64,000 bases of DNA from Shewanella waksmanii ATCC BAA-643. Its GTDB lineage: Bacteria; Pseudomonadota; Gammaproteobacteria; Enterobacterales; Shewanellaceae. How positions within the stretch are numbered: the first letter of the stretch is position 1; every line of letters starts with the position of its first letter. Location: contig NZ_JAEH01000017.1 in the NCBI RefSeq assembly GCF_000518805.1, positions 1-64,000 on the forward strand. Direction: 5' to 3'. The notes under the pieces were generated by a model. It saw nothing but the letters and a program-made list of their open reading frames with translations. It searched no databases and had not been told where the DNA came from. Shown here piece by piece: positions 20,298 to 30,306 of this stretch. The position numbers and the translations under genes were made by a program.

Positions 20298-21206
20298 ATG
20301 TCCCATCTGAACTATAACCATCTTTACTATTTTTGGATGGTCCATAAAAAAGGCTCGGTAGCAAAAGCTGCCGAGGCGTTATGTTTAACCCCACAAACGG
20401 TTACCGGTCAGATACGTGTGCTCGAGAATCGTCTTAAAGGCAGCCTTTTTAAGCGGGTTGGCCGCTCTTTAGAGCCAACCGATCTCGGTGAGATTGTGTT
20501 TCGTTACGCCGACAAGATGTTTAGTCTTAGCTACGAAATGCTTGATCTGCTCAACTACCAAAAAGATGAAAACATTCTGTTTGAAGTTGGGATTGCCGAC
20601 GCCCTGTCTAAAGCGCTTGCTAGCCGAGTTCTACTTTCAGTTGTGCCCAGTGATGGCTCGATGCACTTAGCGTGTTTTGAAGCCACCCATGAAAGCTTGA
20701 TTGAGCGGTTGCGCGAACACAAACTCGATATGATTTTGTCAGATTGCGCCGGTGAATCATTAAAGTATCCTGAGATCATGTCTAAGAAACTGGGTGAATG
20801 CGGCATTGCCTTTTTCTCTGCGGAAACTTATGACAAGCCATTTCCTGAATGTTTAGAGCAAGGCAAATTACTCATCCCAGGTAAGCGAACCTCATTGGGG
20901 CAGCAATTACATCACTGGTTTGATGAAAATGGCCTCAATATCAATATTCTCGGTGAATTTGATGACGCGGCAATGATGAAAGCCTTTGGCTATTTCAAGC
21001 AGGGCATATTTGTTGCACCGTCTGTGTATAAGCAAGATATTTTATCTCATGGCATGCATTTACTTGGTGAAACCACCGATGTCAAAGAGGTATACCATGT
21101 GATGTTTGCCGAGCGTATGATCCAACATCCCGCAGTTAAACGCTTGCTTGCCACTGATTTTGACGACCTATTTGCTGGTAAAGATGCGCAAGTACAGCGG
21201 CTATAA
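20298..21206 (+). CDS. nhaR: LysR-family transcriptional activator NhaR
   Basis: This 302-residue LysR-type regulator is very close to E. coli NhaR from its first residues (MSHLNYNHLYYFWMVHKKGS) and shares RYADKMF, LGEFDDAAMMKAFG and FAERMIQHPAVKR. NhaR activates nhaA in response to Na+ and also affects stress genes in enterics. It lies 11 bp after the small exported protein gene, the third member of an nhaA-2 operon. Autoregulation through the nhaA promoters is likely but no operator was identified. Confidence 0.95.
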   Translation: MSHLNYNHLYYFWMVHKKGSVAKAAEALCLTPQTVTGQIRVLENRLKGSLFKRVGRSLEPTDLGEIVFRYADKMFSLSYEMLDLLNYQKDENILFEVGIADALSKALASRVLLSVVPSDGSMHLACFEATHESLIERLREHKLDMILSDCAGESLKYPEIMSKKLGECGIAFFSAETYDKPFPECLEQGKLLIPGKRTSLGQQLHHWFDENGLNINILGEFDDAAMMKAFGYFKQGIFVAPSVYKQDILSHGMHLLGETTDVKEVYHVMFAERMIQHPAVKRLLATDFDDLFAGKDAQVQRL

Positions 21207-21259
21207 ATGCCACTAAGTAACTGATACACTAGCAGCAACTGATTATATGGAGTCTTACT

Positions 21260-21511
21260 GTGTCAGAACCAATGAATATCGCTCGTGTTAAATGGGCCTG
21301 TCGTCGCGGTATGTTAGAGTTAGATGTGTTGTTTCAGCCCTTTGTTGAAACACAGTATGAAAGCTTAACCGATAGTGATAAAGCCACTTTTGTGCGCCTG
21401 CTTGAGTGTGAAGACCCGGAGTTATTTGCCTGGTTTATGGGGCATGAGCAATGCACTGATGCGGCTCTGGCTAAAATGATAGTTCAAGTCCGTGGTCGTC
21501 CAGCGCCATAA
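21260..21511 (+). CDS. sdhE: FAD assembly factor SdhE
   Basis: This 83-residue SdhE/YgfY (DUF339) protein promotes covalent flavinylation of succinate dehydrogenase and fumarate reductase flavoproteins. The signature RRGMLELD (R16, G17, E20) is intact, as is FAWFMG in the C-terminal half. GTG 21260 has TGGAG seven bases upstream. It overlaps ygfX by 20 bp, the usual arrangement. Older annotations call the pair a CptB/CptA antitoxin-toxin system, but the flavinylation function has the better support. Confidence 0.93.
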   Translation: MSEPMNIARVKWACRRGMLELDVLFQPFVETQYESLTDSDKATFVRLLECEDPELFAWFMGHEQCTDAALAKMIVQVRGRPAP

Positions 21512-21905
21512 CTTTAGCCTTAAATCTAGCTTCAGCCAACGGCTCTCGTTGGCTGTTCTCGCTGCAGTGAGTGGCTGTAGCTTCCTCGCTTGGCCTAGCC
21601 AAATCCCGCCTTTAATACTGGCACTTAAATACTTAAGCATCGCTTTGTGGATCGGCTTTTTTGGCTATCAGTTTCTGCGACTACATCAATGGCAGCTACG
21701 TTTTTGGCTTGATGAAGCGGGTCAGCTAACTTGGCATGGCGGTGGGCAATCCCTACCTGTGAAAAACCTAGTTGTTGGCAGTTATTTGTCTGCTTTCTAC
21801 GTTGGTGCAAATTTGATTATTGTCTGGCGTGATATGTGTGATGATGGGCAATATCGTACTATGTGCCGCATATTATTAAAAAGCCGTCAATCTAGCGTGG
21901 GTTAA
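21492..21905 (+). CDS. ygfX: YgfX-like small inner-membrane protein
   Basis: This 137-residue protein has two adjacent membrane segments (about 18-35 and 42-60), then a cytoplasmic beta-rich part (QLTWHGGGQSLPVKN) and a C-terminus MCDDGQYRTMCRILLKS matching the YgfX/CptA pattern. It is translationally coupled to sdhE. YgfX has been called a toxin acting on FtsZ/MreB. That role is contested, and no catalytic residues are visible. GTG 21492 is the only reasonable start and gives a short N-terminal cytoplasmic tail. Confidence 0.75.
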   Translation: MVVQRHNFSLKSSFSQRLSLAVLAAVSGCSFLAWPSQIPPLILALKYLSIALWIGFFGYQFLRLHQWQLRFWLDEAGQLTWHGGGQSLPVKNLVVGSYLSAFYVGANLIIVWRDMCDDGQYRTMCRILLKSRQSSVG

Positions 21906-21953
21906 ACGACGAGATTAACGGCTTAGCAGCGTGCTGAGCATCGCGGTGAACTG

Positions 21954-23561
21954 CTAGTCTGGAATGAGAATCGTCGGCGTCGGGTTGGCCAACCGCTGCG
22001 GATGATCAATATTGTAATGTAAGCCGCGGCTTTCTTTACGTTCCATGGCGCAGCGAATAATCAACTCGGCCACTTGTACCAAGTTACGCAACTCGAGTAA
22101 GTTGTTACTGACATGGAAGTTGCTGTAATACTCTTGGATCTCACCTTGCAGCAATTGGCAGCGTCTCAGTGCTCGCTCTAAGCGTTTATCAGAACGAACA
22201 ATGCCAACGTAATCCCACATAAATAGACGTAGCTCATGCCAGTTGTGGGCAATGACGACCTCTTCATCTGAGTTAGAAACCTTACTTTCATCCCAAGCGG
22301 GCAGGTCGCCAGGAAAGGGGATTTTCTTCAGCTGGCTTTCAATATCTTCAGCAGCCGCTCTGGCAAACACTAAACACTCAAGTAGCGAGTTACTGGCTAA
22401 ACGGTTTGCTCCGTGTAATCCGGTGTAGGCCACTTCCCCAATGGCATACAGGCCATTTAAGTCGGTTTGCCCATGGAGGTCGGTCATCACGCCGCCACAA
22501 GTATAGTGGGCTGCAGGAACCACCGGAATGGGGTTTTTGGTGATATCAATGCCCAAAGATAGACAACGCTTATAGATAGTTGGGAAATGCTTAATAACGA
22601 AATCTGCTGGCTTATGGGTAATATCTAAGTAAACGCAGTCTGCACCAAGACGTTTCATTTCAAAGTCGATAGCGCGGGCGACAATATCCCGTGGCGCCAG
22701 CTCGGCACGTTCGTCGAATTCTGGCATAAAGCGGCTGCCATCAGGGCGGCGCAAGTAGGCGCCTTCGCCACGCAAGGCTTCGGTAAGCAAAAAGTTACGA
22801 GCATCAGCGTGGTATAAGCATGTTGGGTGGAACTGATTAAATTCCATGTTAGCGATACGGCAGCCTGAACGCCATGCCATCGCAATACCATCGCCCGAAG
22901 CGATATCAGGGTTGGACGTATATTGATAAACTTTTGAGCAGCCCCCAGTTGCCAGCGCAACAAAGCGGGCCTTAATGGTTTCTACTTGTTCTTGATTGCG
23001 GTTCCATACATAAGCCCCAAGGACGCGATTGCCTGGGCGGTTTAGCTTACGGCTGGTGATAAGATCCACCGCATTGTAGCGCTCGAGCACTGTGATGTTG
23101 GGATGCAGCTTGGCTTGCTCTTCTAAGGTGACCTGCACTTCTTTACCGGTCGCATCTGCGGCATGCAGAATGCGGCGATGGCTATGGCCGCCTTCGCGAG
23201 TTAAATGATAGGGCGCGTTACTGGCATCGCCGTCTGTTTCTTCTTTATCAAATGCCACTCCACAGCGAATTAACCATTCCATGGCGCCACGGGCATTTTT
23301 TGCCGTGTAAGTCACCACTTCTTCATCGCATAGGTCTGCGCCAGCCACTAAAGTGTCTGAAACATGAGACTCGATGGTATCGCCTTCATCAAACACGGAT
23401 GCAATGCCGCCTTGGGCATAGTAGGTCGACCCTTCGCTTAGGGGGCCTTTTGAGAGCAAAATAACTTTAGATTTCTCTGCCAAATGCAAAGCCAAAGTGA
23501 GACCTGCAGCTCCGCTGCCAATAACTAAAACATCAGATTGGTGTTCAACTACTTGTTTCAT
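21954..23561 (-). CDS. nadB: L-aspartate oxidase
   Basis: This 535-residue NadB oxidises L-aspartate to iminoaspartate, the first step of NAD synthesis, and can use O2 or fumarate as acceptor. The N-terminal FAD motif is [17 protein letters not shown]. The substrate/flavin region contains [36 protein letters not shown] and [19 protein letters not shown]. It ends with the helical C-terminal domain shared with succinate dehydrogenase flavoproteins. It is convergent with ygfX and divergent from rpoE, as in E. coli. Confidence 0.96.
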   Translation of the reverse strand: MKQVVEHQSDVLVIGSGAAGLTLALHLAEKSKVILLSKGPLSEGSTYYAQGGIASVFDEGDTIESHVSDTLVAGADLCDEEVVTYTAKNARGAMEWLIRCGVAFDKEETDGDASNAPYHLTREGGHSHRRILHAADATGKEVQVTLEEQAKLHPNITVLERYNAVDLITSRKLNRPGNRVLGAYVWNRNQEQVETIKARFVALATGGCSKVYQYTSNPDIASGDGIAMAWRSGCRIANMEFNQFHPTCLYHADARNFLLTEALRGEGAYLRRPDGSRFMPEFDERAELAPRDIVARAIDFEMKRLGADCVYLDITHKPADFVIKHFPTIYKRCLSLGIDITKNPIPVVPAAHYTCGGVMTDLHGQTDLNGLYAIGEVAYTGLHGANRLASNSLLECLVFARAAAEDIESQLKKIPFPGDLPAWDESKVSNSDEEVVIAHNWHELRLFMWDYVGIVRSDKRLERALRRCQLLQGEIQEYYSNFHVSNNLLELRNLVQVAELIIRCAMERKESRGLHYNIDHPQRLANPTPTILIPD

Positions 23562-23974
23562 CGGGTATCATGGTATGTTGTGCAATGACTGGTAATGGTA
23601 AACCATGTCGCTATTATTGGGTACTAGCGACTTTGATCTTTCTCATGAGTATGGCGATTAACTGTCAGCTTTTTGATCCTAGTAATAATATTTGGCTTTT
23701 TATTAGCTAAACTATAGGCCATTAGCCTAACCGCAGCACTAATGTGTAAAAATTAACTAAATTTAATGTCAAACAATAGCTTAAGCTTTGATGTTAGATT
23801 GACCAATTGCAGTTTTGTCGCGCATTGGCAGGCAGTTCTCAACTGGCAACAGAAAAAATTTTGTTACTTTTGCAAATATTTCAGAACTTTTTCGACGTAG
23901 GCTAGTCTACATATGTGAATATGATTCGAGCGACTGAGAAATCAGCATTTTAGATTTAGGAGTAGTCGGCTCGG
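23562..23974. other. Divergent control region nadB / rpoE
   Basis: This 413-bp gap separates two divergent genes. It contains a sigma-E-type promoter for rpoE (23884-23910). A nadB promoter must lie in the left part but was not identified. No ORF or RNA gene is evident. Confidence 0.5.
23884..23910 (+). promoter_or_regulatory. Sigma-E promoter of rpoE (autoregulation)
   Basis: GAACTT (23884-23889) and TCTAC (23906-23910) are separated by 16 bp. This fits the sigma-E consensus GAACTT-N16-TCTnA apart from the last base. It lies about 65 bp upstream of rpoE, like the E. coli rpoE autoregulatory promoter. Confidence 0.7.
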
Positions 23975-24553
23975 ATGAGTGGACAAATTAGTGATCAACA
24001 GTTAGTTGAACGAGTACAGCAAGGGGACAAAAACGCTTTTAACCTATTGGTACAGAAGTACCAGCATAAGGTCATCAACCTCATCGCTCGATATGTAAAA
24101 AATCAAGCAGACGTGGCTAATGTGGCACAAGAAGCCTTTATTAAAGCTTATCGTGCATTACCTAATTTCAGAGGTGAAAGTGCGTTCTATACTTGGTTGT
24201 ACCGAATCGCGGTAAACACCGCGAAGAATCATCTGGTTGCCCTAGGGCGACGCGCACCAGCGAATGATGTCGATGCCGAAGAGGCCGAATATTATGATGG
24301 TAGCGATGCGTTGAAAGAGTTTGCATCTCCTGAACGTATGATGCTGTCAGATGAAATTCAGAAAGTGGTTTTTGACACTTTAGACACATTGCCAGAAGAA
24401 TTGAAAATGGCCATTTCATTGCGTGAACTTGATGGTATGAGTTACGAAGAAATTGCTAATGTCATGGATTGCCCAGTGGGCACTGTACGTTCACGAATAT
24501 TTCGTGCCCGTGAAGCCATAGACAAGAAACTTCAGCCGCTGCTGGAAAGATAG
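23975..24553 (+). CDS. rpoE: RNA polymerase sigma-E factor
   Basis: This 192-residue ECF sigma factor controls the envelope stress response. Region 2 includes LLVQKYQHKV, FIKAYRALPNFRGESAFYTWLYRIA. Region 4 includes LPEELKMAISLRELDGMSYEEIANVMDCPVGTVRSRIFRAREA. Length and sequence match E. coli RpoE. It heads the rpoE-rseA-rseB-rseC cluster, and a sigma-E-type promoter upstream implies positive autoregulation. Activity is expected to be held by RseA until envelope stress triggers proteolysis. Confidence 0.97.
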   Translation: MSGQISDQQLVERVQQGDKNAFNLLVQKYQHKVINLIARYVKNQADVANVAQEAFIKAYRALPNFRGESAFYTWLYRIAVNTAKNHLVALGRRAPANDVDAEEAEYYDGSDALKEFASPERMMLSDEIQKVVFDTLDTLPEELKMAISLRELDGMSYEEIANVMDCPVGTVRSRIFRAREAIDKKLQPLLER

Positions 24554-24592
24554 AATTTTAGGTTTTAGACCCTTTAAACAGATAGGTGATAA

Positions 24593-25189
24593 ATGGATAA
24601 GTTAGGTCAAGAGTGGGTATCTGCTGCCGTCGATGGTGAAACTGACGCGCAGACATTGGCAGAATTAGCCGCAGATACTGATTCACATGAACTGTGGCAG
24701 GATTACCATATGATTGGTGATGCGATGCGCGGTGAATTGCCTCAGCAGATCAATTTAGATTTGACCGCCAACATTGCCGCTGCCATTGAGCAAGAGCCTG
24801 CGATTGTCGCGCCGAAAGTGACTCAGCAACCGGCTAAGCCAGCAGCTAAATTGGCAAATGTCATTCCAATGTTTAAGCAGTTTGGTCAATACGCTATTGC
24901 TGCCAGTGTGGCCTTGGTTGCCGTTGTTGGCGTGCAAAACTATAACCAAACCCCAGAGATTGATGCATCACCATTGCCTGTATTAAACACTCGCCCATTA
25001 GTGGGTAGCGCAACACCTGTGAGTTTACAAACCGGACCCACGCAGCAAAACCGCGCAAACGAGCAAGTGCGTGAGCAGCGTCACCGCGTTAATACCTATA
25101 TTCAAGACCATATGTTGCAACAGAGACTGAATAATGGCGCTAAACTGGAACAACCTAGCGATATGATCGCCATTCCCGTTAATCAGTAG
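24593..25189 (+). CDS. rseA: Anti-sigma-E factor RseA
   Basis: This 198-residue single-pass membrane protein has a cytoplasmic sigma-E-binding domain (WVSAAVDGE, LWQDYHMIGDAMRGE, about 1-65), one membrane helix (about 99-115) and a periplasmic domain where RseB binds and DegS cuts. The overall arrangement matches RseA, although the periplasmic part is poorly conserved, as usual. It starts 39 bp after rpoE. A strong hairpin separates it from rseB. Confidence 0.93.
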   Translation: MDKLGQEWVSAAVDGETDAQTLAELAADTDSHELWQDYHMIGDAMRGELPQQINLDLTANIAAAIEQEPAIVAPKVTQQPAKPAAKLANVIPMFKQFGQYAIAASVALVAVVGVQNYNQTPEIDASPLPVLNTRPLVGSATPVSLQTGPTQQNRANEQVREQRHRVNTYIQDHMLQQRLNNGAKLEQPSDMIAIPVNQ

Positions 25190-25219
25190 TCTTCTGTTTG
25201 CCAATTCCGTTGTTGTATG

Positions 25220-25248
25220 AGACCATTTTTAGTGACTAAAAATGGTCT
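25220..25248 (+). terminator. Strong hairpin between rseA and rseB
   Basis: AGACCATTTTTAG pairs perfectly with CTAAAAATGGTCT around a TGA loop (13 bp), followed by ATTATTTTG. The U-tract is imperfect, so it may act as a partial terminator or an mRNA-stabilising element within the operon. Confidence 0.6.
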
Positions 25249-25286
25249 ATTATTTTGTGCGATTGGCAATCCATTAAGGAGTTAGC

Positions 25287-26219
25287 TTGCGTCTTTTTCT
25301 ATTGGTGTTGTTAACCATTACTTTTCCTACCTTGGCGCAGGAAGACATGACGCCTAAAGCTTGGCTAGAAAACATGAGCCAAGCACTACGTCAGCAAGAA
25401 TTCAAAATTTCACTTATCCAACTACAAGCCGACCATATTCGGCCGCTGGTCTATATCCATGGGCATGTGGAAGATCAAGAGGTGGCCTTTTTAGAACATC
25501 TTAATGGTCCGCCAAAAAATGCGGTGAGAGTGGGTAATACCGTCACCTTTATCGAACATGATCAGCCCGCCTATAGCGTCAATGCTGATCGTATTCAAGG
25601 CATCGTACCGCCAGCCTTTGCCGGCGATATTAGCGCTTTGGAAAGCGGCTATCAGTTTGTACTGGGCGGTCGCAGCCGCCTAGCTGGGCGTCCAAGTCAG
25701 TCAATTCGTATTATCCCGAAAGATAACCTGCGTTATAGCTATCAGGTTTGGCTCGATATGGAAACTTATCTGCCGCTGCGCTATGACATGCTCAGTCAAG
25801 ACAAGCAGCTACTAGAGCAAATTCTGGTGGTTGAGCTGTTGGTACTAGAAGACGCGCCAGAAATCCTGAAAGAAGCGTACAAGCAGGAGTGGCCGCCGGT
25901 GATCAAGCAATCTGATCGTATTGCTGCTGACAATTGGCAATTTAAATGGTTGCCTGTAGGCTTTGAAGTACTCGTAAAAGACAGCCATAGACTAATTGGT
26001 AGCCATGAAGCGGTGGAGTATATTTCACTGAGCGACGGCTTAACTCAAATATCGGTTTATGTGGCTCGTGCTGGCGAAACCGTTCTTCCTGAAGAAATTG
26101 TTGGCCGTAATGGTTTATCTTTATCGACCATTCGTAAGGGCAATGCCGAGATTGTTGCGGTGGGTAAAGCGCCGGCAGAGACATTAACGCGTATTGCTGA
26201 AAGCATCACCATCGAATAG
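25287..26219 (+). CDS. rseB: Sigma-E regulatory periplasmic protein RseB
   Basis: This 310-residue RseB has a short signal peptide (cut near TLAQ/ED) and two MucB/RseB domains. It binds the periplasmic part of RseA and shields it from DegS, and in E. coli it senses mislocalised lipoproteins or LPS. Family features include a LolA-like N-terminal domain and the C-terminal GWQFKWLPVGFE-like segment (here NWQFKWLPVGFEV). The start is TTG 25287 with AAGGAG five bases upstream. It ends 11 bp before rseC. Confidence 0.93.
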   Translation: MRLFLLVLLTITFPTLAQEDMTPKAWLENMSQALRQQEFKISLIQLQADHIRPLVYIHGHVEDQEVAFLEHLNGPPKNAVRVGNTVTFIEHDQPAYSVNADRIQGIVPPAFAGDISALESGYQFVLGGRSRLAGRPSQSIRIIPKDNLRYSYQVWLDMETYLPLRYDMLSQDKQLLEQILVVELLVLEDAPEILKEAYKQEWPPVIKQSDRIAADNWQFKWLPVGFEVLVKDSHRLIGSHEAVEYISLSDGLTQISVYVARAGETVLPEEIVGRNGLSLSTIRKGNAEIVAVGKAPAETLTRIAESITIE

Positions 26220-26230
26220 GAGCTGCTCTT

Positions 26231-26686
26231 ATGATGGAAGAAGTGGCCAAAGTCCTCTCCCAAGATGACACTGGCTGGGTAACCGTAGAAGTGAAAGTGA
26301 AGAACGCCTGTAATCATTGTGACAACAATGAGTCTTGTGGCACATCTGCGGTTGCCAAAGCTTTCTCTCCTAAAGTGCAGCAGTTCTCTGTTGAAGCGAC
26401 TGAATCGTACAACCCCGGCGATCTGCTCAAGCTGGGCTTACCAGAAAGCGTGCTACTAAAAGCGGCTGCCTTAGTGTATTTACTGCCCTTGTTTGGTTTA
26501 TTTGTGGGGGCGGCATTCGCGCATACGCTATTACCTTTATTGGCCGTAAGCCACAGTGATGTTGTGGTTATTCCTTTGGCGTTATTGTTCGCCTTTGCGG
26601 CATGGCGCTGGGCGAAGTCTCTTGCTGCACGCATGGAACAAGATGCCCAACCGATAATCTTGGCTAAACTAGGTCGTGGGATCTAA
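26231..26686 (+). CDS. rseC: Sigma-E modulator RseC
   Basis: This inner-membrane protein of about 150 residues has an N-terminal cytoplasmic cysteine motif C-x2-C-x5-C (ACNHCDNNESCGTS), followed by two membrane helices (about 75-95 and 105-122) and a short tail. This matches RseC/MucC. RseC proteins are implicated in sigma-E control and in the Rnf/Rsx-SoxR reducing system. Two adjacent ATG codons (26231, 26234) can serve as the start behind AGGAG. Confidence 0.92.
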   Translation: MMEEVAKVLSQDDTGWVTVEVKVKNACNHCDNNESCGTSAVAKAFSPKVQQFSVEATESYNPGDLLKLGLPESVLLKAAALVYLLPLFGLFVGAAFAHTLLPLLAVSHSDVVVIPLALLFAFAAWRWAKSLAARMEQDAQPIILAKLGRGI

Positions 26687-26724
26687 TTTTTAGCCGACTT
26701 TAACCGATTCCAATTGGTATTGAG

Positions 26725-26753
26725 GTGCCGATCAGGTACAATTCGGCACTTTT
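26725..26753 (+). terminator. Terminator-like hairpin between rseC and lepA
   Basis: GTGCCGA (26725-26731) pairs with TCGGCAC (26743-26749), followed by TTTT. The stem is short and the loop is 11 nt, so it is probably a weak terminator closing the rpoE operon. Confidence 0.5.
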
Positions 26754-26790
26754 AGATAATTTTCAACTTCGAGTTTAGTCATTTCGCATA

Positions 26791-28581
26791 ATGAAGCATA
26801 TTAGAAACTTTTCGATTATTGCCCATATTGACCACGGCAAATCAACTCTGTCTGACCGTCTGATCCAAGATTGCGGTGGCTTGTCTGACCGCGAGATGGC
26901 GGCTCAAGTACTTGATTCAATGGATCTTGAACGCGAGCGTGGTATTACCATTAAAGCGCAAAGCGTAACTTTGGACTACAAAGCCAAAGACGGTGAAACC
27001 TACCAGCTTAACTTCATTGATACCCCAGGCCATGTTGATTTCTCTTATGAAGTTTCTCGTTCGCTTGCAGCGTGTGAAGGTGCTTTATTGGTGGTTGATG
27101 CGGGTCAGGGCGTAGAAGCGCAAACCTTAGCTAACTGCTATACCGCACTTGAAATGGATTTAGACGTGGTACCGATTTTGAACAAAATCGATTTACCCCA
27201 AGCGGATCCTGAGCGTGTAGCAGAAGAGATTGAAGACATTGTTGGTATTGAAGCGGCTGACGCGGTGCGTTGTTCTGCAAAAACCGGCATCGGCATCAAT
27301 GATGTACTTGAGACCATCGTTGCGCAAATTCCACCACCTGAAGGTGACCCAGACGCGCCACTGCAAGCTTTGATCATTGATTCATGGTTTGACAGCTATT
27401 TGGGCGTTGTGTCTTTGGTACGTATTAAAAATGGTGTGTTGAAAAAAGGCGACAAGTTTAAAGTGATGTCGACCGGTCAAACCCATAATGCTGACCGCGT
27501 AGGTATTTTTACACCTAAGCAAACTGACACTAATCAATTGAGTACCGGTGAAGTAGGCTTTGTGATCGCGGGTATTAAAGAGATCCACGGTGCGCCAGTG
27601 GGTGATACCTTAACCTTAGCCAAGCATGGTGCTGAGCAACCATTACCTGGTTTTAAAAAGGTTAAACCGCAGGTTTATGCCGGTGTGTTCCCAATCTCAA
27701 CCGATGATTACGAAAACTTTCGTGATGCGCTAAACAAGCTGAGCTTGAATGATGCTTCGCTGTTCTTCGAGCCTGAGACGTCGTCGGCGCTCGGATTTGG
27801 TTTCCGTATTGGTTATCTTGGCTTACTCCACATGGAGATTATCCAAGAGCGTTTAGAGCGTGAATATAACCTTGACTTGATCACTACGGCACCGACGGTA
27901 GTTTATGAAGTTATCACCAGTAAAGGTGAAACGGTTTACGTTGATAACCCATCAGATCTGCCAGCAATCAACAACATCGAAGAGATGCGTGAACCGATTG
28001 TAGAGACCAATATCTTAGTACCTAAAGAGTACTTAGGTAACGTGATCACCTTGTGTGTAGAAAAACGTGGCGTGCAAACCAACATGGTTTATCACGGCAA
28101 TCAAGTGGCGATTACCTACGACATGCCAATGGCAGAAGTAGTGATGGACTTCTTTGATAGACTGAAATCAACCAGTCGTGGTTATGCATCGCTTGAGTAT
28201 AACTTTAAGCGTTTTGAAGCAGCCGACATGGTGCGTCTCGATGTATTGATTAATGGCGACCGAGTGGATGCTCTGGCGATGATTATTCACCGCAATAACA
28301 TTCGTTATCAAGGTCTGGCGTTAGTGAATAAGATGAAAGAGCTTATCCCAAGACAGATGTTTGATATTGCAATTCAAGCCGCTGTGGGTAGCCAGATTAT
28401 CGCCCGTTCTTCGGTTAAAGCACTGCGTAAAGATGTTACTGCTAAATGTTATGGTGGTGACGTGTCGCGTAAGAAGAAACTGTTGCAGAAGCAGAAGGAA
28501 GGTAAGAAACGCATGAAGCAAGTGGGTAATGTTGAAGTCCCACAAGAAGCGTTCTTAGCGGTACTGAAGCTCAATGAATAA
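26791..28581 (+). CDS. lepA: Elongation factor 4 (LepA), ribosomal GTPase
   Basis: The 596-residue LepA is an EF-G-like GTPase that acts on the ribosome (back-translocation or initiation/biogenesis). The G1 motif [10 protein letters not shown]3 DTPGHVDF and G4 NKIDLP lie in the N-terminal 200 residues. The C-terminal LepA-specific domain includes [34 protein letters not shown]. Length is standard. It lies downstream of rseC and upstream of lepB, as in most gammaproteobacteria. Confidence 0.98.
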   Translation: MKHIRNFSIIAHIDHGKSTLSDRLIQDCGGLSDREMAAQVLDSMDLERERGITIKAQSVTLDYKAKDGETYQLNFIDTPGHVDFSYEVSRSLAACEGALLVVDAGQGVEAQTLANCYTALEMDLDVVPILNKIDLPQADPERVAEEIEDIVGIEAADAVRCSAKTGIGINDVLETIVAQIPPPEGDPDAPLQALIIDSWFDSYLGVVSLVRIKNGVLKKGDKFKVMSTGQTHNADRVGIFTPKQTDTNQLSTGEVGFVIAGIKEIHGAPVGDTLTLAKHGAEQPLPGFKKVKPQVYAGVFPISTDDYENFRDALNKLSLNDASLFFEPETSSALGFGFRIGYLGLLHMEIIQERLEREYNLDLITTAPTVVYEVITSKGETVYVDNPSDLPAINNIEEMREPIVETNILVPKEYLGNVITLCVEKRGVQTNMVYHGNQVAITYDMPMAEVVMDFFDRLKSTSRGYASLEYNFKRFEAADMVRLDVLINGDRVDALAMIIHRNNIRYQGLALVNKMKELIPRQMFDIAIQAAVGSQIIARSSVKALRKDVTAKCYGGDVSRKKKLLQKQKEGKKRMKQVGNVEVPQEAFLAVLKLNE

Positions 28582-28610
28582 TGGTTTGGGTTAACATTTA
28601 TTCATAATAT

Positions 28611-28633
28611 GCGCCGCAGTTTGCGGCGCTTTC
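28611..28633 (+). terminator. GC-rich hairpin between lepA and lepB
   Basis: GCGCCGCA pairs with TGCGGCGC (28611-28618, 28622-28629) around a 3-nt loop, followed by a short TTTC. The stem is strong but the U-tract is poor. Confidence 0.5.
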
Positions 28634-28709
28634 GTTAGTGCAGTATAAATGGACTTTGGTTCAAATTGTCGCTCACAAAGCCTTCAAAGAGGCAGGAGTT
28701 AATTAAACT

Positions 28710-29627
28710 ATGGCAGCCTATTTCTCTCTTATTTTGGTACTGGTAACGCTAGGTAGCGGCCTGATTTGGATGGTCGATGCGTTAGTGTTTGCACCAAAGA
28801 GACAAGCCAAGTTAGCCGCAGCGCAAAGTGCGCAGGCTGATATCAGTGAAGAAAGCGCTGAAAAGATAACCCGAGAGCCAGCATTGGTAGAAACCTCTCG
28901 CTCTATCTTTCCTGTTATTGCGTTTGTGCTTATTTTGCGCTCGTTTATCTATGAGCCATTCCAGATCCCATCGGGCTCAATGATGCCAACCTTGTTGGTG
29001 GGAGATTTTATCTTGGTTGAGAAATTCAGCTATGGATTAAAAGATCCGGTTTGGCGCAGTCAATTAGTCGAAACTGGCAAGCCTGAGCGCGGCGATGTGG
29101 CAGTGTTTAAGTATCCTGAGAATCCTAAAATCGATTACATTAAGCGGGTTATCGGTTTACCAGGCGATCGCGTGGTGTACCGCAACAAGCAGGTTTATAT
29201 CCAAGCCGCCTGTGAAGAAGGGGCCAGTGAATGCCCTGAGCCCCAGTTGGTAGCGCGCCAATCTGTTAATACCGGTGAGTTTAGCCAAAATAACGTGGCG
29301 TTGATGCGTTACACCGAGCAGTTAGGTGAAGTCAGCCATGATATTTTGATAAACCCAAGCCGCCCAGAGCCGGTAGGCTATTATTATCATAGAAACAATT
29401 TGCCATTAGGTGAATTCGTTGTCCCACCTGGTCAGTACTTTGTGATGGGTGATAACCGCGATAACAGTACCGATTCACGCTTTTGGGGTTTTGTACCAGA
29501 AGAGTTATTGGTGGGTAAAGCAGTTGCTATCTGGATTAGCTTTGAGTTTGAGCGTTCGCCAGCGGACTTTTTGCCGACTTGGATACCAACTGGTGTGCGT
29601 TTTAACCGTGTAGGCGGTATTGTTTAA
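28710..29627 (+). CDS. lepB: Signal peptidase I
   Basis: The 305-residue LepB cleaves Sec and Tat signal peptides on the periplasmic side of the inner membrane. Two N-terminal membrane segments (about 4-27 and 66-80) are followed by the catalytic domain. The Ser nucleophile is S90 in [10 protein letters not shown] and the general-base Lys is K145 in [11 protein letters not shown]. The [14 protein letters not shown] box is present near the C-terminus. It is separated by one base from the likely rnc start. Confidence 0.97.
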   Translation: MAAYFSLILVLVTLGSGLIWMVDALVFAPKRQAKLAAAQSAQADISEESAEKITREPALVETSRSIFPVIAFVLILRSFIYEPFQIPSGSMMPTLLVGDFILVEKFSYGLKDPVWRSQLVETGKPERGDVAVFKYPENPKIDYIKRVIGLPGDRVVYRNKQVYIQAACEEGASECPEPQLVARQSVNTGEFSQNNVALMRYTEQLGEVSHDILINPSRPEPVGYYYHRNNLPLGEFVVPPGQYFVMGDNRDNSTDSRFWGFVPEELLVGKAVAIWISFEFERSPADFLPTWIPTGVRFNRVGGIV

Positions 29628-29628
29628 T

Positions 29629-30306
29629 ATGGAACCAATTAAGAATATCCCACGACTTTGTCGGGTATTGGGTTACGAGTTTTCTACCTTGGCATTGCTT
29701 GATCAAGCATTGACTCATCGTAGTGCGTCGAGCAAACACAATGAGCGTCTTGAGTTTTTAGGCGACTCGATTTTGTCGATTGTGATTTCAGATGCCTTGT
29801 ATCATCAGTTTCCTAAGGCAACCGAAGGTGATATGAGCCGCATGCGTGCCACACTTGTGTGCGGTAAAATGTTGGCCGAAATCGCCCTAGAGTTTAAGTT
29901 AGGCGATTATTTAAAGCTGGGCCCTGGTGAGCTAAAGAGTGGTGGTTTCCGCCGCGAATCTATCTTAGCGGATACCGTTGAGGCCATTATTGGTGCTATC
30001 TATCTTGATTCGGATATTGAGACTTGTCGCCAGCTGGTACTAAATTGGTACCAATCTCGACTAGCATCAATTAAACCTGTGAATCAAAAAGATCCTAAGA
30101 CCTTGCTTCAGGAACACCTGCAGGGCTTTAAGAAGCCGCTACCCGTATACAAGGTGGTTAATATTACTGGTGAGGCGCACGCCCAGACTTTTACCGTTGA
30201 GTGTAAAGTTGAAGAACTCGCTAAGCCGGTAACTGGCGTGGCTAATTCACGCAGAAAAGCGGAGCAAATAGCTGCCGCAGAAGTATTGGAGTTAATTAAA
30301 CGATGA
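29629..30306 (+). CDS. rnc: Ribonuclease III
   Basis: This 225-residue RNase III processes rRNA precursors and cleaves double-stranded RNA. The catalytic signature [13 protein letters not shown] (acidic residues for Mg2+) is present, with the second acidic cluster at [15 protein letters not shown] double-stranded RNA-binding domain (about 153-224: [24 protein letters not shown]) follows. ATG 29629 is chosen over TTG 29620 inside lepB because it matches E. coli Rnc. It overlaps era by 4 bp, so translation is coupled. Confidence 0.97.
   Translation: MEPIKNIPRLCRVLGYEFSTLALLDQALTHRSASSKHNERLEFLGDSILSIVISDALYHQFPKATEGDMSRMRATLVCGKMLAEIALEFKLGDYLKLGPGELKSGGFRRESILADTVEAIIGAIYLDSDIETCRQLVLNWYQSRLASIKPVNQKDPKTLLQEHLQGFKKPLPVYKVVNITGEAHAQTFTVECKVEELAKPVTGVANSRRKAEQIAAAEVLELIKR

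Noticed and set aside
21260..21905. sdhE-ygfX as a toxin-antitoxin system
   Set aside because: SdhE has a well-supported flavinylation role and the RGxxE motif is intact. The toxin role of YgfX is contested, so it is not reported as a defence or TA system.
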